From: Nocardia salmonicida NBRC 13393 | Lineage (GTDB): Bacteria > Actinomycetota > Actinomycetes > Mycobacteriales > Mycobacteriaceae | DNA length: 64,000 bases | Direction: 5' to 3' | Assembly (NCBI RefSeq): GCF_001613085.1 | Contig: NZ_BDBR01000032.1 | Coordinates: 1-64,000, forward strand | Shown here: positions 1 through 8,582 of the stretch, piece after piece | How positions within the stretch are numbered: the stretch's first letter is position 1 | Layout of the letters: the number at the start of each line of letters is the position of its first letter | Program-made: the position numbers and the translations under genes | The notes under the pieces: generated by a model | Databases searched by the model: none | Told to the model about the DNA's origin: nothing | What the model saw: only the letters and a program-made list of their open reading frames with translations

Positions 1-1389
1 GCCGAAGCCGCGGAGGAGGCCAACGAGCCGAGCCCGGCCCCTCGCCCGTCGTTCGACGCGCCGCTGTACGAGGCGGGCATCGACGCGCCGCAGGCATTCA
101 TGGGTCGTCCGGGGCAGTCCCGCGGACTGGACGATCTCGCCGATCTCGGCCCGGGTTTCGACAGCCGCTCCGGATCGGGCTTCGACGAGCGTCGGGGCGC
201 CGGATCCTTCGACGGCCGACCCGCGTCGGGGTTCAACGGCCGACCGGGCGAGTCGTTCGACGGCCGACCCGCGTCCGGGTTCAACGGTCGACCGGGCGAG
301 TCGTTCGATCCGCAGCCTGGCGCCGATAGCTGGCCGGGTCCTGAGCCCGCCAGAGGTTTCAACGGGCCGGGCCGCAACGACCCGACGCCGGGTTTCAACG
401 GGCAGCCCCCGGTACCCGGGTTCAACGGGTTTCCGCCGCCGAATGCCGAGGCCACGCAGGCTTACAACCTGGCGCCGGGCGTCGAGGCCCCCCCGGCACG
501 CGGTGCGGATCAGCGCCCGTCGCTGGATCGCAGGCGGGGGGAGCCGAAGTCCGGTGGGCTGCCGTCGTGGTCGGCGCGCAGGCATCGTCCGGACAAGGCG
601 GCGCCCGCCCCGGAGAGCGGTGGTTTCCCGACGGCCGCGTGGTCGCCGGTCAGCCAGGAGCAGCCGCTGGTGTCCGGGCAGTCGGTGGCCGGTGACCTGC
701 TGCGGCAGCGGGCCGATCGTGGCGACGCCGACGCGCACACCGAGATCGTGTATCGGGTCGGCGCGGACCAGGCCGACGACGAGGACACCGACGACTACGC
801 CGAGTCCGATTACGTCGATCGCGACTACGTCGACAACGACTATTCCGAATCCGATTACGACGACGCGCCTTTCGACGATGACGACGACTACGACGACGAC
901 TACGAACCGAAGCCGACCAGGGCGAGCAGGCGCGCCGCGACCAAAGCGGCCGCGGCGAAGGTGGCAGACCGGGCCAGGTCGAAGGTCGCGAGCCGAGCCA
1001 AATCGAAGACCACGGGCCGCGCCGACTCGCGGACCGCGAGCCGGATGGCGGGCAATCGCGCCGGCGGTGCGGTAGCCAGCCGAGCCGCCCGCGTCTCGGC
1101 GATGGCGCGCGGCAACGGCGACGACACCAACCGTCGCCAGTGGATGATCCTCGGCGCGCAGAGCGCGGGCGCGGCGGTCGCCGGAATGTTGCTGTTCAAG
1201 GGTTTCGAGACGATGTGGGAAACGCTGCCGTGGGTGGCGCTGGCCCTGGCGATGGTGGTGATCCTCGGTCTCGTGGCGCTGGTTCGTGTCCTGCGTCGCA
1301 CCGACGACATCTTCAGCACGGTGATCGCCGTTGTCGTAGGCGTCTTCGTGACGCTGGGACCGCTAGCCTTTCTCCTCAGTACCAGCTGA
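1..1389 (+). CDS. Conserved membrane protein with repetitive acidic N-region (5'-truncated by window)
   Basis: The frame is open from base 1, so the true start lies left of the window; the ATG at 100 is internal. The product is Gly/Pro/Asp-rich and low-complexity, with repeated GFNG motifs and two near-identical 16-residue units encoded at 205-300. A strongly acidic run of Asp/Tyr follows, then a basic Ala/Arg stretch, then about three hydrophobic segments at the C-terminus (about 1150-1380). Position before the Rv0498-like and proC genes matches the M. tuberculosis membrane protein Rv0497. The function is unknown; a disordered cytoplasmic domain anchored by the C-terminal helices is the likely architecture (inference). 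Confidence 0.8.
   Translation, partial: AEAAEEANEPSPAPRPSFDAPLYEAGIDAPQAFMGRPGQSRGLDDLADLGPGFDSRSGSGFDERRGAGSFDGRPASGFNGRPGESFDGRPASGFNGRPGESFDPQPGADSWPGPEPARGFNGPGRNDPTPGFNGQPPVPGFNGFPPPNAEATQAYNLAPGVEAPPARGADQRPSLDRRRGEPKSGGLPSWSARRHRPDKAAPAPESGGFPTAAWSPVSQEQPLVSGQSVAGDLLRQRADRGDADAHTEIVYRVGADQADDEDTDDYAESDYVDRDYVDNDYSESDYDDAPFDDDDDYDDDYEPKPTRASRRAATKAAAAKVADRARSKVASRAKSKTTGRADSRTASRMAGNRAGGAVASRAARVSAMARGNGDDTNRRQWMILGAQSAGAAVAGMLLFKGFETMWETLPWVALALAMVVILGLVALVRVLRRTDDIFSTVIAVVVGVFVTLGPLAFLLSTS
205..309 (+). repeat. In-frame tandem repeat of about 48 bp
   Basis: Two adjacent copies of a 48-bp unit encode SFDGRPASGFNGRPGE twice, and a partial third copy (SFD) follows. The copies differ by few bases, so the array looks recent or copy-number variable. 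Confidence 0.8.
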
Positions 1390-1405
1390 ATACAGGGAGT
1401 GGGCT

Positions 1406-2290
1406 GTGGGGAACGCACGAGCGGACATCGCGATCGGCCTGTCGACGGCCTCGGTATATCCGGAGAACACGCAGGCGGCGTTCCGTTATGCCGCCGAATT
1501 GGGTTACGACGGTGTGGAATTGATGGTGTGGGCCGAGCCGGCCAGCCAGGACATCGCTACCGTGCAGTCCTACGCCAAGCGCTACGGCGTGCCGGTGCTC
1601 GCCGTGCACGCGCCGTGTCTGCTGATCTCCCAACGGGTGTGGGGCGCCGACCCGGTCGCCAAGCTGGAACGCAGCGTGCGCACCGCGGAAGCGCTCGGCG
1701 CCGACACCGTGGTGGTGCACCCGCCGTTTCGCTGGCAGCGTCGCTACGCCAGGGGATTCGCCGATCAGGTCGGTGAGCTGGAGGCGCATCACCCGGTCAA
1801 GGTCGCGGTGGAGAACATGTTCCCGATGCGGGCCGACACCCTGTTCCGCGACGGCGCGGTGCGCAGGCTGGAACGGCGGGCGGGCCCCGGACGCGCGGTG
1901 AGCGCGTTCAGCCCCTCCTACGATCCGACCGATACCGGCTTCGACCACTACACCCTCGACCTCTCGCATACCGCCACCGCGGGCGCGGACGCGCTCGAGC
2001 TGGCGCGCCGGATGGGCGACGGCCTGATCCACCTGCACCTGGCCGACGGGCGCGGCGCCGCGCACGACGAACACCTGGTGCCCGGCGACGGCACCCAGCC
2101 GTGCGCGCAACTGTGTGAACACCTGATACACACCGGTTTCCGTGGTCACGCGGTCGCCGAGATCAACACCCAGAACGCGCGAACCACCGCCGAACGCTCC
2201 GTGCAACTGGCGCGCACTCTCGAGTTCGCCCGCCGTCACCTCACCGGCGCGACGCCGGACCCCCAGCCGCGCCACGCCGACCTGCCGTGA
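1406..2290 (+). CDS. Sugar phosphate isomerase/epimerase family protein (Rv0498-like)
   Basis: 294 aa from a GTG start with an AGGGAG ribosome site just upstream, 16 bp after the preceding gene. The fold is inferred as a xylose-isomerase-like TIM barrel (AP_endonuc_2 family). Supporting segments are an early strand with GYDGVEL, conserved VHAPC and VVHPPF strands, VAVENMFP, and a C-terminal GHAVAEIN with a likely metal-ligand Glu. Catalysis on a sugar phosphate is family knowledge; the substrate is not known. Synteny with Rv0498 supports orthology. It probably shares a transcript with the upstream membrane protein gene. Confidence 0.8.
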   Translation: MGNARADIAIGLSTASVYPENTQAAFRYAAELGYDGVELMVWAEPASQDIATVQSYAKRYGVPVLAVHAPCLLISQRVWGADPVAKLERSVRTAEALGADTVVVHPPFRWQRRYARGFADQVGELEAHHPVKVAVENMFPMRADTLFRDGAVRRLERRAGPGRAVSAFSPSYDPTDTGFDHYTLDLSHTATAGADALELARRMGDGLIHLHLADGRGAAHDEHLVPGDGTQPCAQLCEHLIHTGFRGHAVAEINTQNARTTAERSVQLARTLEFARRHLTGATPDPQPRHADLP

Positions 2291-2458
2291 TCGTGGTGCG
2301 GCGGGGACAACGTCTCACCGCCTGGACGCGGCCGTGATCGCGCGGAGCGGCCCGCCTGTACCGACATCGCCGTGTCCGCGTATGCAGCGCGGAATAGTTG
2401 CGGGCGCCGCGTGCTTGTACGCTGTACGAATTGTAGTGCCCCCCGACCAGGAGTGACG

Positions 2459-3325
2459 ATGACGCGAGAACTCGCGACCGACGCGCCGTTCAGCCAGGTT
2501 CTCGACCTGACCGAGCTCACCACCACCGATGCCGAGACCGGTCGCTACGCCGGCGTCATCGCACCCACCTGGACCATCGGCCCCAAGGTGCACGGCGGCA
2601 CCATGGTCGCGGCAACCGCCGCCGCGGCGACCCGTTGGCTGACCGAAGCCGACGAATCACTGGCCCAGATGGCGCCCATCGCGGGCAGCACCGACTTCCT
2701 CGGCGCCCCCGATCCCGGCGAGGTCGAATACGCGGTACACATCCGGAAGAAGGGCCGCCAGATCTGCCTGGCCGACGTCGACCTGAGCCAGAACGGCCGC
2801 ACCCTCGTCCGGACCGCGTTCACCTTCGGCCACCTCGACTCCGCGCAGACTCGCTGGACGGGTCCCGACACCGACATGCCCGCCGAGCCGGGCGATCAGG
2901 CCTTCCAGTACACCCCCGATTCGCCGATGGGCAAGATCGTGCACGTGAGCCAGGGCGCCCACATGGTGATCGATCCGACCTGGGGCGAATTCCTGCGCGG
3001 CGAGACCGGCCCGCCTCGGTTGCGGCTGTGGATCCGTCCGTTCGACGGCGACGAAGCCGATCCGCGGGCGCGCGCCGCCTTCGCGATGATGGCCGCCGAC
3101 ATCAGCCCGCCCGTCCCGATGAACCTGGGCCACTTCGGCTGGTCGCCGACCGTCCAGATGACCACCTATCTGCGCCGCGTCCCCGCACCCGGTTGGCTGC
3201 GCGTCGTCGCGACCGCCCGTGAGGTCGGTGAGCGGATGTTCGACGAGGACCACCTGGTCATCGACTCCACCGGTGCCGTTGTCGCCCAGAGTCGTCAGCT
3301 GGCCCTGATCCCGGCGGCACGCTGA
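2459..3325 (+). CDS. Thioesterase-like (hotdog fold) family protein (Rv0499-like)
   Basis: 288 aa. I chose the ATG at 2459 over an in-frame start 87 bp upstream because AGGAG lies 5 nt before it. The sequence has the look of an acyl-CoA thioesterase-like double hotdog: an early GPKVHGGTMVAATAAAA segment resembling the HGG motif of hotdog thioesterases, a middle VEYAVHIRKKGRQICLADVDLSQNGR strand set, and a C-terminal half with VVAQSRQLA. Acyl-thioester hydrolysis is the likely activity but the substrate is unknown. It occupies the Rv0499 position before proC. Confidence 0.7.
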   Translation: MTRELATDAPFSQVLDLTELTTTDAETGRYAGVIAPTWTIGPKVHGGTMVAATAAAATRWLTEADESLAQMAPIAGSTDFLGAPDPGEVEYAVHIRKKGRQICLADVDLSQNGRTLVRTAFTFGHLDSAQTRWTGPDTDMPAEPGDQAFQYTPDSPMGKIVHVSQGAHMVIDPTWGEFLRGETGPPRLRLWIRPFDGDEADPRARAAFAMMAADISPPVPMNLGHFGWSPTVQMTTYLRRVPAPGWLRVVATAREVGERMFDEDHLVIDSTGAVVAQSRQLALIPAAR

Positions 3326-3340
3326 GGCCACCGGGCCAAC

Positions 3341-3346
3341 TAACCT
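3341..3346 (+). promoter_or_regulatory. Candidate -10 (TAACCT) for leaderless proC
   Basis: TAACCT fits the actinobacterial TANNNT -10 rule and ends exactly 7 nt before the proC ATG. No ribosome site lies between, so transcription should start at or next to the start codon. Confidence 0.55.
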
Positions 3347-3353
3347 TGTTCTC

Positions 3354-4172
3354 ATGACGAGAATTGCGGTGGTCGGTGGCGGTCGGATCGGTGAGGCGCT
3401 GGTGGCCGGATTGTTGGAATCCGGCAGGGCGATCAAGGATCTGGTCGTTGTCGAGCCGGTCGCCGCGCGCGCCGCGCAGCTGGCCGAGCGGTTCAAGGTG
3501 CGGGTGAGCGGTTCGGTCGCCGACGCCGTCGAGGGCGCCGACATCGTGGTCATCGCGGTGAAGCCCGGCGTGGTCGACTCGGTGCTCACCGACCTGTCCA
3601 AGGCCGATCTCGAAAACGGTCGCGATCAGGTGCTCGTCTCGCTGGCCGCCGGTATCTCCACCGCCCGGCTCGAGTCGAAACTGCCCGCCGGTTTCCCGGT
3701 GGTGCGGGTGATGTCGAACACCCCGATGCTGGTCGGGCAGGGGATGAGTGTGCAATCGCCCGGTCGCTACGCCAAGCCCGAGCAGCTCGAGCAGGTCGGC
3801 GAGATGCTCGAAGCCGTCGGCAAAGTGGTGACGGTGCCCGAGGCGCAGATGGACGCGGTCACCGCGGTATCCGGTTCGGGACCGGCGTATTTCTTCCTCG
3901 TCGTCGAGGCGATGATCGATGCCGGGGTCGGCCTCGGTCTCACCCGCGAGGTGTCCAGCGAACTGGTCGTGCAGACCATGATCGGCGCGGCGGCGCTGCT
4001 GGACGAAACCGGGCAGAGCGCGGCCGAACTGCGGGCCGCGGTCACCTCACCCGGTGGCACCACCGCCGCGGCGCTGCGCGAGCTGGAGCGTGGTGCCCTG
4101 CGCTCGACCTTCACCGAAGCACTGGACGCGGCCAAGCGGCGGTCGGCCGAACAGGGCGCAACGAACGAGTGA
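3354..4172 (+). CDS. proC: Pyrroline-5-carboxylate reductase
   Basis: 272 aa, the usual length. It reduces 1-pyrroline-5-carboxylate to L-proline with NAD(P)H, the last step of proline synthesis, in the cytoplasm. The N-terminal Rossmann motif is GGGRIGEAL, followed by a DIVVIAVKP strand. The dimerisation domain carries the family signature around SGSGPAYFF and the C-terminal SPGGTTAAAL segment. The start is the ATG 7 nt after a TAACCT box, consistent with a leaderless mRNA. Order (thioesterase-like, proC, BldC-like HTH, bS22) matches Rv0499-Rv0500B. Confidence 0.95.
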   Translation: MTRIAVVGGGRIGEALVAGLLESGRAIKDLVVVEPVAARAAQLAERFKVRVSGSVADAVEGADIVVIAVKPGVVDSVLTDLSKADLENGRDQVLVSLAAGISTARLESKLPAGFPVVRVMSNTPMLVGQGMSVQSPGRYAKPEQLEQVGEMLEAVGKVVTVPEAQMDAVTAVSGSGPAYFFLVVEAMIDAGVGLGLTREVSSELVVQTMIGAAALLDETGQSAAELRAAVTSPGGTTAAALRELERGALRSTFTEALDAAKRRSAEQGATNE

Positions 4173-4184
4173 CGATCGGGTACC

Positions 4185-4198
4185 CGGTTCGAGAACCG
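4185..4198 (+). terminator. Weak hairpin after proC
   Basis: CGGTTC-GA-GAACCG followed by ATTTCT, 13 nt after the proC stop. It is short and the loop is only two bases unless the stem opens. Confidence 0.35.
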
Positions 4199-4316
4199 AT
4201 TTCTCACACCCGTCGCAGTAATCCCACTGGTCCCGCTAAGCTCGTAGAAGCACGTGCGTGTCTGTTCCGCTGGTGGGGAAGCCGGCGGCGCGGGCGTGCC
4301 GGAGGTCAATGGTGCC

Positions 4317-4598
4317 ATGATGTCTGCGAACAGAATGTCAAGTAATCCATCGGCGTCGGGCGGTGGTTCGGGTTCGCCCGCTCCACGGGTCGGCGCCACC
4401 CCGCAAACGGTGATCGGCGGTGGCACTCAGTTTCTCACCGTCGCCGAAGTCGCCGATCTCATGCGGGTGTCGAAAATGACGGTGTACCGGCTCGTGCACT
4501 CGGGTGAACTGCCCGCGGTGCGTGTCGGGCGCTCGTTCCGAGTGCACGCGAAGGCGGTGCACGACTACCTGGAGACGTCGTACTTCGACGCCGGATGA
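4317..4598 (+). CDS. BldC-like helix-turn-helix DNA-binding protein (excisionase/MerR-type wHTH)
   Basis: 93 aa from ATG 4317, 11 nt after GGAGG; an upstream GTG at 4254 is in frame but lacks a good ribosome site. A disordered Ser/Gly/Pro N-terminus of about 40 residues precedes a MerR/excisionase-type winged helix: FLTVAEVADLMRVSKMTVYRLVHSGELPAVRVGRSFRVH. It corresponds to M. tuberculosis Rv0500A. DNA binding is strongly implied and targets are unknown. It differs from the second BldC-type gene at 25924-26133, which is closer to Streptomyces BldC. A TAAGCT box at 4239-4244 could be its -10. Confidence 0.85.
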   Translation: MMSANRMSSNPSASGGGSGSPAPRVGATPQTVIGGGTQFLTVAEVADLMRVSKMTVYRLVHSGELPAVRVGRSFRVHAKAVHDYLETSYFDAG

Positions 4599-4649
4599 CG
4601 TAGTTCGGCCAGGTACAAGGGCGGTTTCGTTGCTGCTCGGGTGCCCCGG

Positions 4650-4655
4650 TAGCAT
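4650..4655 (+). promoter_or_regulatory. Candidate -10 (TAGCAT) for the bS22 gene
   Basis: GGTAGCAT fits TANNNT with a GG just upstream. It would give a 5' UTR of about 125 nt before the bS22 ATG. No convincing -35 is visible. Confidence 0.35.
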
Positions 4656-4786
4656 GGACAACTGGTTCGTGTCCGCCTGCCGGTGGCACCGTTCGTGGTG
4701 TCCGGTTGCCCCGGCGGCGCGGACGCCAAACGACGCACGTGAACACCGCGTGTGTATGCCGAGTAGAGAGAACGCGAGGAAACCCT

Positions 4787-4888
4787 ATGGGTTCTGTGAT
4801 CAAGAAGCGCCGCAAGCGTATGTCGAAGAAGAAGCACCGCAAGCTGCTTCGCCGCACGCGTGTTCAGCGGCGCAAACTCGGCAAGTAA
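4787..4888 (+). CDS. Small ribosomal subunit protein bS22
   Basis: 33 aa, of which 18 are Lys or Arg ([16 protein letters not shown] and RRKLGK clusters). It matches the tiny actinobacterial protein encoded at Rv0500B and seen in mycobacterial ribosome structures as bS22, near the decoding centre of the 30S subunit; older annotation calls it an AURKAIP1/COX24-domain protein. The start is ATG 4787 preceded by GAGGAAA; a longer in-frame reading from 4706 lacks a ribosome site. It is followed at once by a strong hairpin, so it ends its own transcript. Confidence 0.9.
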
Positions 4889-4905
4889 GCCTGCGTGCCT
4901 GCGAC

Positions 4906-4936
4906 GAGCCCGTCACCCTTCGAAGGTGGCGGGCTC
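4906..4936 (+). terminator. Rho-independent-like terminator after the bS22 gene
   Basis: GAGCCCG(T/C)CACC stem of about 12 bp with an inner TTCG-type loop, 17 nt after the stop. There is no U-run, which is common in GC-rich actinobacteria. Confidence 0.7.
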
Positions 4937-5074
4937 TCGCTGTGAAAAGCCCGGGTTTGTGAATCTCGCTATGCGGGGACGGGTCGTCCTCGTTAAATGC
5001 TTGTAGATCGTGACGGTGAGTGGCGCGAATGCGGCTACTCTGGTACGCGAAACACGATGAGCAGGGGGCTTTGA

Positions 5075-6160
5075 GTGGGGTCAGGTACGAGTTCCGATAC
5101 ACGGGAACGACACGCGCCGAGAGTTGTGCTGGTCACTGGTGCCAGCCGCTTCTTCGGTGGCAATGTCGCGGCACGCCTAGCTGCCGAACCCGGCGTCGAA
5201 CGTGTCATCGCCGTGGATACCGTCACTCCCAGCCGTGAGCTTCGTCGAAAAATGGGTAGTGCCGAGTTCGTGCGCGCCGATATCAGGAATCCGCTTATTC
5301 GCAAGGTCGTCGAGGGCAACGACGTCGACACTGTCGTGCACGCGGCCGTGCTCACTCGTCCGCCCGCCGGTGGCGGTCGCGCGGTGATGAAGGATCTCAA
5401 TGTCCTCGGCGCGATGCAATTGCTCGCCGTGTGTCAAAAAGCGCCGTCGGTGCGGCGCGTGGTCGTGCGATCGTCCTCGGCGGTATATGGATGCAGTGCC
5501 AAGGATCCGGCGAAATTCACCGAGGAAATGGGCGCGCGCACTCCGCCAGCGGGGTGGTTCGCGCGCGACATGATCGATATCGAGGCGCTGGTGCGTGGAA
5601 TGGCGCGGCGCAGGCCCGATATTTCCGCATCGATTCTGCGTTTCGCGCCGATCGTCGGGCCGCGCCTGGCCGATCGAGGCGTGCAATATCTGCGTTCGCC
5701 GATCACGCCGACTGTTCTCGGTCGCGAAGCCCGGCTGCAATTGCTGCACGAGGAAGACGCGGTCGCGGTGCTCGTGCACGCGGCGCAGCGTGCCCACGGT
5801 GGCACGGTCAATATCGCCGGTGACGGCGCGTTGGCCATGTCGCAGGCGATCCGGCGGGCCGGGCGCATTGTCGCGCCGGTGCCGTTCTTCGTCTTCCGCA
5901 CGGTCGGTCGCTCGTTGATGGGCCCGATCATGCGCGGATTCAGTGGCGAACAACCCGACTATTTCTATTTCGGCTGCGGGCTCGACACCACCCGTATGCG
6001 AACCGAGCTCGGCTTCACCCCACGCTGGACCACGGTCCAGGCGTTCGATGACTTCATCGCGGGCGCAGCGTTGCGGCCAGTCTTCGATCCGGCATGGATC
6101 GACGCCGCGGAACACAAACTGCTCGGCCTCATCGGGGCCGGATCAGGAGCGCATAAATGA
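5075..6160 (+). CDS. Extended SDR-family NAD-dependent epimerase/dehydratase-like protein (Rv0501/GalE2-like)
   Basis: 361 aa from GTG 5075, 6 nt after AGGGGG. The N-terminal nucleotide-binding motif is VTGASRFFGGNVA (TGxxxxxG) and an HAAVLTRP strand follows. A Ser-rich RVVVRSSSAVYG strand is where extended SDRs place their catalytic Ser. The canonical YxxxK is not present at the expected downstream position, where the sequence reads WFARDMIDIE. It may therefore bind a nucleotide-sugar without epimerising it, or use other residues. The stop overlaps the next ATG (ATGA), so the two genes are translationally coupled, as for Rv0501-Rv0502. Confidence 0.8.
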   Translation: MGSGTSSDTRERHAPRVVLVTGASRFFGGNVAARLAAEPGVERVIAVDTVTPSRELRRKMGSAEFVRADIRNPLIRKVVEGNDVDTVVHAAVLTRPPAGGGRAVMKDLNVLGAMQLLAVCQKAPSVRRVVVRSSSAVYGCSAKDPAKFTEEMGARTPPAGWFARDMIDIEALVRGMARRRPDISASILRFAPIVGPRLADRGVQYLRSPITPTVLGREARLQLLHEEDAVAVLVHAAQRAHGGTVNIAGDGALAMSQAIRRAGRIVAPVPFFVFRTVGRSLMGPIMRGFSGEQPDYFYFGCGLDTTRMRTELGFTPRWTTVQAFDDFIAGAALRPVFDPAWIDAAEHKLLGLIGAGSGAHK

Positions 6161-7173
6161 ACGAGGGAGCGAAAGTCATTCGTCTCGACGTGAATGTCGA
6201 GGCCCGACAGCGACCGCAGACCCGGCGATGGCCGGATCAACCGATGCAGGCGATGCCGGTCACCTCTCTCAGCGAGCGTCGGCCGGGAATGCCCGCGCTG
6301 CCGCCGAAATCGCTCACCGACATCGTGCGCGATGCCGTCGGCGAGCAGATCGAACGGACCGCGGAATTCGCGCGCCGCAGGCTCACCGGGGACTACCAGG
6401 TGGACGAGTTCGGCTACGACAGGCACCTACTCGAATCGGTCATCCTGCCCACACTGCGACCGTTGTCGGAGTACTGGTTCCGCGCCGAGGTCACGGGCAT
6501 CGAGAACGTTCCCGCCGTCGGTGGCGCGCTGCTGGTCGCCAATCACGCGGGCACTGTGCCGCTCGACGGTCTGATGCTGCAGCTGGCCGTGCACGACAAG
6601 CACCCGAATCAGCGGGCGCTGCGGCTGCTGGCCGCCGACCTCATCTTCGAGATGCCGCTGTTGGGTGCGCTCGCGCGCAAGGCCGGGCACACGATGGCCT
6701 GCCACCCCGATGCCGAGCGGCTGCTGCGCTCCGGGCACATCGCGGGAGTGTTCCCCGAAGGATTCAAGGGCGTCGGCAAGAAGTACGCCGACCGGTACAA
6801 GCTGCAGCGGTTCGGGCGCGGTGGTTTCGTGTCGGCGGCGGTGCGGGCCGGGGTGCCGATCATCCCCGTGTCGATCGTCGGCTCCGAGGAGATCTACCCG
6901 AAGCTCGCCGATATCAAGCCGCTGGCCCGCCTGCTCGGGCTGCCGTACTTCCCGGTGACGCCGCTGTTCCCGCATCTGGGGCTGCTCGGCGCGGTGCCGA
7001 TGCCGTCGAAGTGGTACATCGAGTTCGGTGAGCCGATCGCGACCACGGCGTTCGAGCCGGAAGAGGCCGATGACCCGATGACGATGTTCGAGGTCACCGA
7101 CCAGGTCCGCGAGACCATCCAGCAGACCCTCTACAAGCTGCTGGCCAAGCGCCGGAACGTGGTGCTGGGTTAG
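6157..7173 (+). CDS. Lysophospholipid acyltransferase (PlsC-like/DAGAT-type) family protein (Rv0502-like)
   Basis: 338 aa. The first about 80 residues are a variable leader rich in Arg/Pro. The acyltransferase core follows: VANHAGTVPLDG (catalytic His with downstream Asp), then a GVFPEGFKGVGKKY segment holding the FPEG-type glycerol-phosphate binding motif, then GVPIIPVSIVG. It probably transfers an acyl chain from acyl-CoA or acyl-ACP to a lipid at the membrane; the acceptor is unknown. It overlaps the upstream SDR gene by 4 bp and the convergent HAD gene by 4 bp. Confidence 0.85.
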   Translation: MNEGAKVIRLDVNVEARQRPQTRRWPDQPMQAMPVTSLSERRPGMPALPPKSLTDIVRDAVGEQIERTAEFARRRLTGDYQVDEFGYDRHLLESVILPTLRPLSEYWFRAEVTGIENVPAVGGALLVANHAGTVPLDGLMLQLAVHDKHPNQRALRLLAADLIFEMPLLGALARKAGHTMACHPDAERLLRSGHIAGVFPEGFKGVGKKYADRYKLQRFGRGGFVSAAVRAGVPIIPVSIVGSEEIYPKLADIKPLARLLGLPYFPVTPLFPHLGLLGAVPMPSKWYIEFGEPIATTAFEPEEADDPMTMFEVTDQVRETIQQTLYKLLAKRRNVVLG

Positions 7174-8195
7174 TTGTCGCGGTGGCGGGCTACGACAGCC
7201 GCTACCGCTCCGCCCGCCGCGCCGAGTGCCAGCGCGGTGGGCACACCGATCTTCGCCGCCTTGCGGCCGGTGCGGAAGTCGCGGATTTCCCAGCCGCGGT
7301 TCTTCGCGACCTCGCGCAGGTCGGAATCGGGGTTGATGGCCACCGCGGTACCGACCAGCGACAGCATGGGGACGTCGTTGTGGCTGTCGGAATAGGCGGT
7401 GCAGCGCTTGAGATTGAGACCTTCGCGAATCGCGAGGGTGCGCACCGCGTGTGCCTTGCCGAGGCCGTGCAGGATATCGCCCACCAGGCGGCCCGTGAAT
7501 TTGCCGTCGACGCTTTCGGCGACCGTGCCGAGGGCGCCGGTCAGGCCGAGGCGTTTGGCGATCACATTCGCCAGCTCCACCGGGGTGGCCGTGACCAGCC
7601 AGACCTGCTGGCCGGCGTCGAGGTGCATCTGGGCGAGCGCGCGGGTGCCGGGCCAGATCTTGTCGGCGATGATCTCGTCGTAGATCTCCTCGCCGAGCGC
7701 CGCGAGCTCGGCGGTGGGGCGGCCCGCGATGAAGCTGAGCGCCTTCTCCCGGCCCGAGACCATGTCGGAGGAGTTCTCCTTGCCGGTGACCCGGAACTTC
7801 ACCTGTTTCCAGGCGACGTCGACCAGGTCGGAGGTCTTGAAGTACTTGCGCGCGGCCAACCCTCGGGCGAAGTGGACGATCGAGGCACCCTGGACCAGGG
7901 TGTTGTCGACGTCGAAGAACGCCGCGGCGGTGAGGTCGCGAGGGACCTCGGGGCCCGCGTCGTCGCCCTGTTCGGCGAGATCGGCAACGTGTAGCTCGAG
8001 CGCCGCGTCGGCGCTTGCCTCACCGGCGAGGTTGGCGCGTAGCTCTTCCTCGCTCGGCCCGAACGGGCTGCGTGGCAGCCGTGCGAACTGTTCCTGTAGC
8101 TCCTGACCGAGGCGGCTGGGCTGCCACCGCGCAGGGAACTCCCCGAATCGCCCTGCGACGAATCCGGCCCTAGTCACCTTCGAACGTTCCGGCAC
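7170..8195 (-). CDS. HAD-IB family hydrolase, SerB1-like (Rv0505c-like)
   Basis: 341 aa from GTG 8195 with GGAGGG 5 nt upstream. HAD motifs are in order: FFDVDNTL (motif I, nucleophile Asp), VTATP (motif II), and GKAHAVRTL with YSDSHNDVPML (motifs III and IV). A C-terminal hydrophobic Ala/Gly/Val run is a probable membrane anchor ending RHRDN. The family dephosphorylates small phosphomonoesters; phosphoserine is possible by name only. An N-terminal extension of about 85 residues precedes the HAD core. The mycobacterial neighbours Rv0503c-Rv0504c (cyclopropane synthase and thioesterase-like) are absent here. Confidence 0.85.
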   Translation of the reverse strand: MPERSKVTRAGFVAGRFGEFPARWQPSRLGQELQEQFARLPRSPFGPSEEELRANLAGEASADAALELHVADLAEQGDDAGPEVPRDLTAAAFFDVDNTLVQGASIVHFARGLAARKYFKTSDLVDVAWKQVKFRVTGKENSSDMVSGREKALSFIAGRPTAELAALGEEIYDEIIADKIWPGTRALAQMHLDAGQQVWLVTATPVELANVIAKRLGLTGALGTVAESVDGKFTGRLVGDILHGLGKAHAVRTLAIREGLNLKRCTAYSDSHNDVPMLSLVGTAVAINPDSDLREVAKNRGWEIRDFRTGRKAAKIGVPTALALGAAGGAVAAVVARHRDN

Positions 8196-8283
8196 CAGTA
8201 CCCTCCGCTAGTCGCGCGAACCATGTCCACAGTAACCGGCTGCACCGACAACTCGCTGAGGGCTCGAGGATTAAATAGGGCTC

Positions 8284-8565
8284 ATGACTAATCCCACACC
8301 GACGGTGACCCTGTTGACCCGCGCTGGTTGCGGCTTGTGCGGCACCGCGCTGGCGCAATTGCAGACGATCTGTGGTGATTTCGGTCTCCCGGTAGCCACC
8401 TTGGACGTCGACGAAGCCGCGGTCAAGGATCCGGAGCTGCGTGCTGAATACGGAGATCGCCTGCCAGTGGTCCTGTTGAACGGCCGTGAACACAGCTATT
8501 TCGACGTGGACGAGCCCCGTTTGCGGGCCGACCTGAGCCGGATCGCTGGTCGCGACGGAAAATGA
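8284..8565 (+). CDS. Glutaredoxin-like family protein (Rv0508-like)
   Basis: 93 aa with a thioredoxin-fold start, VTLLTRAGCGLCGTAL, where Cys16 and Cys19 form a CxxC redox pair. A YGDRLPVVLLNGREH segment supplies the cis-Pro expected in the fold. It belongs to the DUF836/glutaredoxin-like group; the physiological partner is unknown. Position directly upstream of rex-hemA matches Rv0508-Rv0509. A TTAAAT box ends 7 nt before the ATG, so the mRNA may be leaderless; an AGGG is present but too close to serve well. Confidence 0.85.
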   Translation: MTNPTPTVTLLTRAGCGLCGTALAQLQTICGDFGLPVATLDVDEAAVKDPELRAEYGDRLPVVLLNGREHSYFDVDEPRLRADLSRIAGRDGK

Positions 8566-8582
8566 GGCCGAATTCACCGACT

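Noticed and set aside
2416..2428. Direct repeat TGTACG-C-TGTACG upstream of the thioesterase-like gene
   Set aside because: Two 6-mers one base apart; too short to call an operator.
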